Positions 23,580-34,900 of a DNA stretch of 64,000 nt are shown here, one piece after another (position 1 is the stretch's first letter; the number at the start of each line of letters is the position of its first letter). Made by a program: the position numbers and the translations under genes. This DNA is from Nyssa sinensis (lineage: Eukaryota; Streptophyta; Magnoliopsida; Cornales; Nyssaceae). The stretch is taken from assembly GCA_008638375.1 (NCBI GenBank), contig CM018047.1, forward strand, positions 48,467,679-48,531,678, written 5' to 3'. The notes under the pieces are model-generated. The model was not told the origin of the DNA. It worked only from the letters and a program-made list of their open reading frames with translations, and made no database searches.

Positions 23580-24304
23580 CTACAAAACTTGAGGCCTTCG
23601 AGCAATGCGTAGTTGGTAAGGAGTGAGATTTCTCGCGTGAACTGCTTGACATACTCCCGGACCGTCCCAGTCTGTCTGAGCCGCCGCAAAGCATCACGAG
23701 CCTGCCATGCCGTGTTGCTTGGGAGGAACTGCTCCTTCATTTCTGCCACCAGCATGTCCCATGTCACAATTTGAGGACGTGAAGTGTCCTCCGCCCGAGT
23801 CCGCCACCACAGTTTGGCATCCCCGGTCAGGTACATGGATGTGAGATTCACCCGCTCACCATCCGGAATGTGCACCGCCTGAAAATAGTGGGTCAGGTCC
23901 CACAGAAAATTCTCCAGTTCTTTGGCACTCCGTGTGCCAGAGAACGCCTTTGGTTCTGGTACTTTGGCCTTCTGCCCGCCCCTGTGCATACCAACAGTAC
24001 CAGTATGCAATGCCCGCTTCAGTAGCGTCATGTCCGCATCCAGTGTGTCCAATCTGCTTTTGAGAGATTCGGCCAACGCCCGAAGATCGCCCAGGAGGTC
24101 ACTGATCTTGACTTGGCCTTCAAGATAGTGATCTTCCTCCGCCTTTTTGAGTTTTTCCTGGGCATTCTGGACGTTCTCCACCAACTCGAAAAGCCTTGTG
24201 CACTGGACTGCTACAGGCACAGCATCATCTGTCTGGGGAGAACCAAGGAAGTCCTCCATCCGAGCCACTCGTTCACGTAGTTCAGCGTTTGAGCCACCAG
24301 CCAT
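23580..24304 (-). pseudogene. Ty3/gypsy retrotransposon gag, 3'-truncated
   Basis: Starts at ATG 24304 (MAGGSNAELRERVARMEDFL). An earlier in-frame GTG exists, but the ATG lies just after the PBS as expected. A predicted coiled coil (NVQNAQEKLKKAEEDHYLEG, then LRALAESLKSRLDTLDADM) is followed by the Retrotrans_gag domain: PKAFSGTRSAKELENFLWDL, HYFQAVHIPDGERVNLTSMY, LTGDAKLWWRTR, TWDMLVAEMKEQFLPS and LRRLRQTGTVREYVKQFTRE. Homology ends near 23590 (LLTNYALLEGLKF). The zinc knuckle, protease and polymerase are absent. No stop interrupts the part that remains, so truncation rather than slow decay removed the rest. Confidence 0.85.
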
Positions 24305-24316
24305 GGTCAGAACCAC

Positions 24317-24328
24317 GCTCTGATACCA
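24317..24328 (-). promoter_or_regulatory. Primer-binding site of the gypsy element (tRNA-Met type)
   Basis: The minus strand reads TGGTATCAGAGC, the usual plant primer-binding site complementary to the initiator tRNA-Met 3' end. It lies two bases from the LTR boundary and 12 bases before the gag ATG. Confidence 0.88.
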
Positions 24329-24330
24329 AC

Positions 24331-25729
24331 TGTCACAGGGTTAATTTCTGACACCAAATTTTCGCCTGTGATGGCGTTGTCACCGGACAACCAGCCACTC
24401 AAAACACCCACAAACACACACAGTGTTTAGCACAGCGGAATAGGAAAGAAGACACCAAAGCATACAGGGAAAAACCCCCAACCTTTTATTCACTAACTCA
24501 CCGGAATTATGAATACAAAGGAATACACTTCCCGTAGGAATACAGGACACTCTTGCTCACACACAAAAAGAAACACAACAATGCTCTCAGCCTTGCTCTC
24601 TACACTATGCTCTGTCTTCTCTCCCGTTTTCATGAGACCTCGCACCCTTTTATAGCCAAAGATCTCAACCGCTCACATGTGCCCTGCACATGACATGCAG
24701 TTACCCCCAACTGCTAGGGTTTGTCACAGACTGCCATCTGTGCCTTGCAGTTGCGCCCACAACTGCTAGTGCTCTCGGAAGACTGGGATGTGCTCCACCT
24801 GTGAGGATCCGTGCCTCACTTTGCCGCACACAATAGGGACCCTTGGATCAGCATGCCACCTGTGAGGATCCGTGCCTCCCATTGCCACACACTATCCATG
24901 CGCCAACTCAACAGGCAGTTGCCTTGCGCCCTCTGTCAGCCCCGCACAACCGCACGCAACTGCCCCGCAACTGTTGTGCGCAACCGCACGCAACTGCCTT
25001 GCGCCCAGCAACTGCCTCGCAACTGCCTTGCGCCCAGCAACTGCCTTGCGCAACTGCACGCAACTGCCCTGCAACTGCCTTGCGCCGCAACTGCCTTGCG
25101 CCTAGCAACTGCCTCGCAACTGCCCTGCGCAACTGCTCTGCGCCGCAACTGCCAAGCCCGAGCCCTCACCCAAGGACACGGCCATATATAGTCGGCCTTG
25201 AACCCGTGCACTTCTTGACCCATCCCATGCTTCCGTGTTAGCCATCGTTGCCAAGCCATGCCCCCACGCCTTGGTCTTCCTTAGCCGCATAGGCCACTCG
25301 CCCATGGGCGCTTTGAGGAGGTACTCCCCCCTATATATGTCAAAGTACAATTTGTCCACCTGACAGGAGTGGATACAACCACTTGCAACATCAATTCTTC
25401 CCCCTGTGTGCATCTGCCTTGCCAAAGGCAACCCATGCACCAACTGTTCACAAGCTCGGCTGCACCAACTCTGCACTGTCTAAGTATCCGATACTTAGAA
25501 TATTTTGACATATCCCAACTCTGGAAAGTCATTTCCACTTCTAAATTTTATTCCATCCTTGAATAGCATTCCAAGTCCTGAATGTCTTTCCGCACTTGAA
25601 TAACATTCCAAGTCTGAATGTTATTCCAAGGCATAGCATGCCTCCCTCATGCCCATGCCAATGTCACCAAGCCCGGACATGCCTCCCCATGCCCCAAGCC
25701 GCCGTGTCAACTTAGTAAGGGTCTAACAC
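24331..25729 (-). mobile_element. 5' LTR of the truncated gypsy-type element
   Basis: On the plus strand it begins TGTCACAGGG and ends GGTCTAACA. On the coding strand it begins TGTTAGACCC and ends CCCTGTGACA, next to the PBS. Length is about 1.4 kb. It is unusually C-rich and contains a GCAACTGCC-type repeat (about 24900-25160) which creates long but meaningless open frames. The partner LTR is missing, so no target duplication can be checked. The outer boundary is inferred from TG...CA alone. Confidence 0.65.
24900..25160. repeat. Short tandem repeats inside the LTR (GCAACTGCC family)
   Basis: Variants of CAACTGCCTTGCGCC(CAG), CAACTGCACG and CAACTGCCTCG are repeated about 15 times with irregular 9-26-base spacing. 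The Asn/Cys/Ala/Leu-rich open frames here on both strands are artefacts of the repeat. Confidence 0.75.
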
Positions 25730-25795
25730 TAAGGCTGAATGCCAAGACTGCCAGTAAACTAAAGTATCCTCAGGAGGGTTCCCCGTTACCCAAAA

Positions 25796-25797
<2 letters not shown>

Positions 25798-25836
<39 letters not shown>
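25798..25836. repeat. AT microsatellite
   Basis: An uninterrupted TA dinucleotide run of about 36 bases directly outside the LTR, following an A run. Confidence 0.9.
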
Positions 25837-25837
<1 letters not shown>

Positions 25838-26782
25838 TAATGGAGTTGCCACATGATTTTTATGCAAAGTAATAGCTACAATGAACTCCCCTTTCTCATT
25901 CTTTACTATTGCCCCAATACAGCAAAGGAAGAGGAGGAGAAATTCAACGAATAACTGTATAAGAAGAGTGAAGCATAGGCATAGAAAATCTAACTTTTCA
26001 AAGAGTTTTCTTGAAGTAATGCAAATTCATTCACCATTTCTTACGCTTGATACGAAAATAAAAAGAAAGCAATAATAAAATTATGAAAACACTAGTGAAA
26101 TTAAGAATTTTTCAAATTACAAATCACCAATCAATTAAGGCCAATCAATAATCTCTAAATTTAAAATATAATTTTTGATATAAAAATTTAAAATATATAA
26201 AAATTATTTTAAAAAAAAAATTATTCAAATTTAATTCATGATTGGCTTAATTATAAATTTGTTTAAAATTAACTTAATAAAGAATTACAATAAACTCGAT
26301 TAAAATTTAAAACCTGAACGATTACATATGTACTTCTGAGAATTCAATCTGAGAATTAGAACCCCAGCGACTACTGTACAATTGCACAATACAAGTGTGG
26401 ACTAACATGATTATACTTTATTCAGTTATACACGCTGTACCCTGGGTAGAGAACTGACTGGGAAATTCCTCACATCAGACGTCCGACAACTGTAGATAGT
26501 TTGACAACTTTACTTTTCAATGCGTACGGTGTGGCCTAATTAACCACGCGTCCGATAAAGCGCGACGATCAGAAAGAATTCCCATCGAAATGCACAATGT
26601 AAGGACTTTCCCGCCGCACACTCGTCAACACTAAAACCTGCTTCACACTCTCTTTCTGACGCTGTGTCTCCCCCCCCCCCCCCCACCCCCCACACAGAAA
26701 GACACGACTCTTGGCCTTTCGACGAATTGAAAGAAAGGCCTCTCAAAACCCTAATTTCTGATATTACTCTTCGATCGCATCC
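25837..26782 (+). promoter_or_regulatory. Upstream region and 5' UTR of the RAD16-like gene
   Basis: No gene is visible before the ATG at 26783. AAACCCTAA at 26746-26754 is a plant telo-box, an element common in promoters and leaders of growth- and cell-cycle-linked genes. A run of 15 C (26670-26684), one A and about six more C lies 100 bp before the ATG. The leader is CT/GA-rich. No clear TATA box could be assigned. Confidence 0.45.
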
Positions 26783-28947
26783 ATGAATCTTCGTTCTCGT
26801 CGTTCCGGGACTTCGAAGGAAGGTACTTTTCGAATATCTGTTTTTCCTGTTCTTTTATCTCCCCATTTTTTTTGATCTTTGCCTCAATTTTCTTGGAGAA
26901 ATTGATGAATTGATTACGTTACATGATCGATGATCTGTTTGATTATTGAAATAAGATAAGAAGTAAATTTTTTAGATATTATATTCTTAATTGTTTATGA
27001 AAATCAAACTTGTGTTTTATATTCTCGTTTTCTCAGTTTGTTTCTTTTTTTAATGTTTTTTGATTTCTATGAATTCTGCTCAACAATTGTCAAAGCAGGA
27101 AATAGTCCCCAGTATATTGGGAGTTCTGATGAAGATGACGATAGAGTGAGATCCTCAGATTCTGATTACAGCGGCATCAGTGAACAAGGTATCTACCTAT
27201 CCATTTATTTTCTCTCGTCTCTTTTAAAATTTTGTTGTTCTTTTAGTATAATTTTTAACTTGAAATCTGGTCAGTTGAGTTAATGTAAATGTGCACGGGA
27301 TGGTTGTCGTTGATTTGAGGGTGGACTATATATATTGTGATATACATTGAACTATGTGTAAATGTAGGTCAAGACCTTTTGAGTATGTTGGAAGAGAAAG
27401 AAGGTGGAGAACTTTTTGAGTTAAATCATGAACTGAACCCTGGGGTTGAAGTTAGTGATGGGGAAGGCAGTGTGAGTGATTCTGATCTTGAGCATAAGGT
27501 TCTGAAAAGGAGGAGATTCCGGTCGAAGAAGAAAAGGGGACGACCAAGTCACAAGAGACAGGCACTGAGAGGGGAAGAGGAGAGTGTGGATGGAAGCGAT
27601 CAAGAAGAGAGAGAGGGTCATGAGCTTGAGATTGATTTTCTTGGATTGAAGAAGAAGAAAAATGAGAAGAAGAGGAAAAAGAACGGAGAGACCAGGCCGA
27701 TCTTGATGTGGGAAGTCTGGGAAGAAGAGCATGAGAGATGGGTTGAACAGAATATGACAGAAGATGTTGATTTGGAATATCAGAATGAAGTGGTGGCTGA
27801 AACTGCCGAGGCACCTTCGGATTTGATTATGCCTTTGCTGAGGTACCAGAAGGAATGGTTGGCTTGGGCTTTGAAGCAAGAAGAGTCTGCTGCAAGAGGT
27901 GGAATCCTTGCTGATGAGATGGGGATGGGAAAGACTATCCAAGCAATTTCACTTGTCCTTGCTAAACGTGAAATCCAGCGACAAGTTTGTGAACCTAATG
28001 GACTCTCATCCACACCCAGTTCATCCACAGGGCTGCCTGAAATTAAAGGCACACTTGTTATTTGTCCCTTGGTTGCTGTGATTCAGTGGGTAAACGAGAT
28101 TGACCGGTTCACCTCAAAAGGAAGCAACAAGGTGCTGGTGTATCATGGGGCCAATAGGGGGAAATATCTTCAACAGTTCTCTGAATATGATTTTGTGATA
28201 ACCACGTACTCCATTGTTGAGACTGAGTACAGGAAAAATGTGATGCCACCTAAACAAAAGTGCCAGTGGTGTGGCAAGTTATTTTATGAGCGCAGGATGT
28301 CTATTCACCTGAAATATTTTTGTGGGCCTGATGCTGTTAAAACTGATAAGCAGTTGAAGCAAGAGAGGAAGGGGCCTAAACTTGGACCTAAAATGTCAAA
28401 GCGGAAAACTGTATCTGGTAAAGACAAAGTCAGTGAATTTGAGAGTGAAGAGAAGAAGGGTGCTCACAAGAAGACAATGAAGCAGAACAGCAAGGAAAAA
28501 GAACTGGGAATTGGTCCTTCCATGGAAAATTCTGCTGATGTAGAACAAGAATTGGCTACCAAGAAATCAATTTTGCACTCTATCAAATGGGAACGCATTG
28601 TTCTGGACGAGGTAAGTTTCATTGGAGTCATACCTTGCGAGCAAATCTTTTGTACATGGTTACTTTCCTTTTGCATGTTCTCCAACTTGAAGTATTTTGA
28701 AGTTATTGAAAGTAGCTGGGATTTATGAAGTCATACTGGTTGCTTTTGGACTCCCCTCTCCCTCCCCCACCCCAATTGACAAGCAAGCTTGTCAAGCACA
28801 GATCATTATTTGAGTTTCATTTGTAATTTATTTAATAACTAGCTACTTTTTTATTAGATACTCTTGAGAATGGAATGAAGAGCAATTCTCGATCATTTAT
28901 CTTATAATTAAATTTTATTACATTATAAGTGGAAGTCACTAATGAAA

Positions 28948-28983
<36 letters not shown>

Positions 28984-31900
28984 TACTTTCATTTCTGCCA
29001 ATCTTTTTTACATTTTGTCTTCAAAAAGCAAATACACATTTGAAGTCTTACACCAAAAAGCTTTAGCTTGGTTAGTATCTCCTCCACCTTCCCATATGGG
29101 AGGTTAAGGATTCAAGTCCCCTTAAGGGACAAAGTGTGCATGTGTGTGATTTACCCATCAAAAAAAAAAAAAAAAAAAACGTTTGATGTCCTATTTGCTT
29201 TTCAGAACTCATTTCACTTCATCACTAAATAACTATTTTTCTTTTCCAATGTAGGCTCATTATATAAAAGAGTGATTTACCTATCAAAAAAAAAAAAAAG
29301 TTTGACGTCTTTCTATGATTCTTTACTTTTCAGAACTCATTTCACTTCATCACTAAATAACTAATTTTCTTTTCCAATGTAGGCTCATTATATAAAAGAT
29401 AGACGTTGTAATACTACAAAAGCTGTTCTAGCTTTAGAATCTTCATACAAATGGGCTTTAAGTGGCACCCCCCTTCAGAATCGTGTTGGAGAATTATACT
29501 CATTGGTAATGTGCTGCTCATTATGTAGGTTGACATTTTACTTGGCTACTTTAATTTGTAAATCTAATGTAATTGCAATTTTATTTACACAGGTCCGCTA
29601 CCTACAGATTATCCCCTACTCGTATTACTTCTGCAAGGATTGTGATTGCAGAGCACTTGATTATAGGTATGGTTCAAGATTGTTTTTGATCTATGTGCCT
29701 GTTTGAAGTTACATTGCTAAAGGAACTAGGAACCTTCTCAAGTGGAAACAACTTAAATTTTTGGAACAAAAGGGCAATTATAATGTCATATGGTTTTTGT
29801 TGAAGTATTTGGATATCATTGGATGAATGAGGCATGTGTATCCAGTCTATTTTTTTGGTAATTTCATCCACCTCAAGGGCCACTTACCTATAAAAAATAA
29901 AATAAAATCCGTCCCGCATATAAAAAGGAGTTGGGGAAAAGCCACAAATAAGAACAAGAATACCAGGGGATCCTTTTCTCTCTTTGTGTGATTAAATGAG
30001 ACTAATTTCAAATCACACAACACAAGAAAAAATAACAATAACATCAACCAAAGCACAAATTAAATAAATCATCCACAAGTGAAATACCAAGATTTTTTTA
30101 CATGAAAATACCCAAAGGGAAAAATAGGGGACCGTAGTGCAATTCCAAATTCTTCCACTATTTAAAAAATAAAGGGATTGGAAGGTTATCTCTCTAGGCG
30201 CTCCTAGAGGTTTATAAACATCAAGAATATAAATCTTGGTTCACACAAATAAATTCTCTCACCCAAAGGTGGATTCCAACAAAAATTATAACAAAGATAA
30301 AGGATCGTTTTGACCAGGTGGGAAAAAAAGAATGTGTACAGCGCTGCAAGGCTAAACCAAGGATCTGAATTGGTCGATATGAAGAACTTCTTGTTAGAAA
30401 CAAACACTTAAAATTTCAACTGAATCATTGCGAGAATTGCTGTCAAATCTTCTGGCAAAAGATCTCACTTTTCTATCCTTCCTTTCCATTTCCTCTTTTC
30501 TTCTTTGTTTTCATGCATGAAGGTAATCTGTCTTCTCTCTTTTTACTGACTTGCTGAGACCCAAATAAAAGATTAAGTGGAGTAGAACACTCCACATGAC
30601 CATCCTATCCTTTTTTTAACACATGGGCTGTGGGCTTGGGCCTCCACAATTGGAGGGACCCAACATAACAAAAACGGTGGCTCTTCGTTTAGGGAAATTA
30701 TTAATTTCTTGAGGTGAAATACCAATTTCTTTTGTATTACAAACAGTTCTAGTGGGGCAATTCTGGGGATTCATTTCTTTGATGTGTCAAATGCAGCTTT
30801 CTGTCCAAGTTTTCCATAATTTTGCCCTAAAGTACTATACAACCATTAAGGTTTCCTTCAGATCACTCTTAAGGCATTCTGCGCCAACCTGTAGGTGGAC
30901 CATGTGAAGGGGCTGACTTTCTGCTCAATTGTGCTGTTGATTTTTCATTTTTCATATTTTTACCTTTTTATCCATCTCCTGATTTCTACTTTCTTATATG
31001 AATGGAAACTGAGAATCTGCATTTGTCAAGTTTTCTGTTGTATCAACTGCCAAATCATTTTATGTCAGCTCCATTTTGATGTTCTTTCCTTTCTTTGTTT
31101 TTCCCTTTTTTTTTTTTTATACTTTTACAATTTCTGTCTATATTAATCTATGGTTGGAATATTTAGTCGTCTTATTAACAAGTTTCTATTTCATTTCTTT
31201 GTTGTTCAATTGCAGTTCCACAACTGAATGTCCAAACTGCCCTCATAAATCTGTGAGGCACTTTTGCTGGTGGAACAGAGTGAGTTATGCAATTCAGTAC
31301 TTTTATTTTCTTTGTTATTGTGTTTTTTTCCCTTAAAAATTTTAAATCACTTGTTGATGTTGTACTGAAATATTTTTGGGTCTGTCATGTATTCTGATCT
31401 GCAATTTTTATCAGTATGTTGCTACACCAATACAAGTTCATGGGAATATTGGTGATGGTAAAAAAGCCATGTTTTTGTTAAAGCAAAAAATTTTGAAAAG
31501 CATGGTGTTAAGACGTACTAAAAAAGGCAGGGCTGCAGATCTTGCTCTTCCTCCTAGAATTGTGAGTTCTTTTGCTACACAACTAAAAATGCATTATATT
31601 AGCTAGTTCTAAATTTTCTCATAGCAAGTCTTATTTCTTTACTTTTTATTTTTTCTTCAGGTCTCACTAAGACGGGACACTTTAGATATCAGAGAGGAGG
31701 ATTATTACCAATCATTGTACAATGAAAGTCAGGCCCAATTTAATACGTATGTCATGTTCCATATCTGTATCTATATTTTATGTTTGTCTAGAAGAGTCCT
31801 TTCATTCAATCACTCCTTCCCGTGCACATCATCTTTTATTGTGGTTCATGACGTTGTAGTGAGTAATATCATTTTACTTTCGTGACTACGATAGAGCTCA

Positions 31901-34900
31901 CCAAATTTTAGAAGTTTTGTTGTGTAATTTCTATTCTCTGTTATTCTATGTTGTGCTTGTAGATATATTTTCATAGTCGTCATTCTTGCTTTCAAATGGA
32001 TTTTGAATTTTATATTAGTTTTTTTTTCTTTCTAGAAACATCTGATCTCTCTCTCTCTCTCTGTTTTTTTGATAGGTAAATCACAGACACACACACACTC
32101 GCTTTGCCCCTTAAGGGGAATTGAACCCTCAACCTCCCATATGGAGAGGTGGAGGAAGCACCAACTAAGCTAGAGCTTGTTGGTAACATCTGATTTCACA
32201 TGATTAACTTCTTTTGGAAGTTCGAAATTGTTTCCCTATTGTGATGTATTTTTTTATATCAAAGTTCTGCCCCTTTGATGAACCTTTATAATTCAGGGTT
32301 TCTTCTAAAATATCAAGTAATTTTGCATATAAATCCATTAAATATGATTCTCCTCAGCTTAATACTTTGAGTTGCTCTTCTAAAGTAGATTTAAATGTTT
32401 GAACTATTGAAATAAACATCAAATGGAAACATTGAAGGTCTGTTGCAATATGCTTCTCTATGTAGATCAAGTGAACTTCTTTACAATTGAAGCTGCCAGC
32501 TAGCAGCCTAGTTGGTAGTGTCTCTGGGTAGTTGCACCAGAGACCTAAGACTGAATCTTGCCATTGTCTGGGTCGAGAGGGTCTATGGGTTGGGGGAAGG
32601 CTACTCCCCATCGTCTGGGTCGAGAGAGTATTTTACCATTGAACCAAGCAACGGGGGCCTTATCTCCATATTTTATTTTTTAAAAATTGTTGTTTGTGCT
32701 GTCATGATCCTAGGTAGATGAATATGCTCTTTGAAATCTCTTCCTCTTTGATTCGTGTTGTGGCAAAGGTGCATATTTTTGGATCATTAAATGAACAGCT
32801 GTTCATGGTGGATACTAAGTTGAAAAGATTATGAGCTTATATTTCGTTTGGGCCTTTGCATTGAAGGCATTTGATTGCAGCTGTTCAATTGTACAATGAG
32901 CGGGGTACAAAATAATTAGGATTTTGGATGCATGTGCTCAATGCTTCATGTCCTTTTGTGAACAATGGGGCTAGTTTGATCACCTTATTTATCAATATTG
33001 CCTTTGTATCTTTTGTGAATAATGTGTCCAATTTCGCTTTTCATATATTTATATAGTGCATATATTTTTTTCAATTTCTTTTTATAAATATATTTCTATA
33101 GTGCATATATGATGCATAATTTGAGGCAATGAGGAATCAAGTTTTTTTCTAGTCTTGCAACTGTCTTTAATCTGGTCAAGATATACCTTTATGAATCCTT
33201 GGGCAGTTTAGGAAGTTCCCTTCAGGTTGTTTTAATTCTTCTCATCAGAGACCTATTCTAAACTCTTGATTTCCCACTATGATGTGGAAAACAAACCAAC
33301 TCTTGTTTTAAGTTGTTTTTTTTTTATCAAGACATGTCAAGTTTTCCATTTAAATTGATAGAACCTTCCTAATATTTTATCCTTAAAGTTCTATTTTATT
33401 TATTTATTTATTTTTCACTCACCTAAGGTGGATAGAGCTGGCCTGGTTTCTTGGTTATGGAAATTAAAAATCCATCGAGTCTTTTACTTCATTTGTAGAT
33501 TAGGGTTCTTTCTTCTTTTGACAGTGGCGGGTCCCTATCAAGTTGGCATGCTACATCCAGAAGCTATACTGAGTGCTTTCTAGGGAATATTTGTGTAGGT
33601 GTGGGGATCGGAACTTGCACCTACTGCCGAAATGGCAGCCGTTTTCAGAGATGAACTCAGGTACAGTGAGAAATGGCAGAGCAGACTAATAGAAATGAAG
33701 GACTAGCGGTTAGTACACGTTAGGTGAATTCTGTCAGTTCTTCTGAGGTTATGGTGTCCTTTTATAGGCCATGAAATGTGTCAAATTTGCTAATGCAAGG
33801 CAGGAAAATCTGAGCGGGGCTGTTTTAGGAAAGGTGGGAAAGTTTGTTATGGAGTCTTCTAGAATTGCACATGACGTGACAGGTGTCCTTCACTCATTAG
33901 TCAGAGTATGACCTAAAATTTTTTAGAACGTCCAACCCCCAAGCTGTTCGAGTCTTTGCTATGTTGGCTCATTCTCTAACAACTTAAGAGAGGTCTTGGG
34001 TTCAAGTCTCTCCATTTGCATTTATTTCTCATTTAGTTTGTTTGTGCAAAATTGCACTGTGTTTTGTTTTTGGTTTGTGCGTGGTTTGTGTCTTTCCACA
34101 TGCGAGTTCGGGGTTGCACGTGAGGGGGAGTGTTGAGAGCTTGATATACATTGTTGGCCTATTCTCTAATAGTTTAAGCTTTTAGAGCAATTGGTGATCC
34201 AACAAGTTATAACCCAACACGTACAGCAGTGATCCATGACTGCAGATGGGGCTATAACCCAATAGCCGCTGCATTGAGCCTTAACCCAATATGTGTAGTG
34301 CAGAACCATAACCGCGAGTGGGACTGTGACCCAGTACATATAGTGCCGATCCATGACCGTGAATTAGGACTATAGCCCAGTACATGTTGTATTGAAGCAT
34401 AGTCACAAATTGGGCCATAACCCATCATGAACCATGACCCTGGGCTATAATCCGGTACGTATAGTACTAAATCATGACCGTGGATCTATAACATACCATG
34501 AACGTAAAGTTGAGCCTTTGAGGTACAACATAGATGTGGGCCTTTGGTGATAGAACACTGCATGCCAAGTATTGGGCCACCGCTTTAGACGCAATAATGG
34601 AGAGCATTGATTAGAACTTGATGTACATATTGGAGCTTTTTTATGTTGAAGAATGGTGACCTTGGGCGTGGCCCTCGTCCCCTTGGAGCTTTAATTAACT
34701 TCGGAGAAAGATGACCTCGGGTCAAGACCTCATCATTTTTTGCTATTGTGGAGCTTTGTACTTTTGGAGATTACACCACCTCAGCATTGCTATCACCTCG
34801 GCAACCTTTCACCTCGATTGTCTTTACCACCTGGGTATTGGCTTCTTGAGTTTATCTTTAGAAATTTTGGGCCTAGCCCAAATGAGTTCGTGGGCTTTGA

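Noticed and set aside
24811..25476. Overlapping open frames rich in Ala, Asn, Cys, Leu on both strands
   Set aside because: They arise from the GCAACTGCC repeat in the C-rich LTR and show no homology or codon structure.
27421..28052. Minus-strand open frames opposite RAD16 exon 3
   Set aside because: Antisense shadows of the long ATPase exon; Ser/Pro/Leu-rich without motifs.
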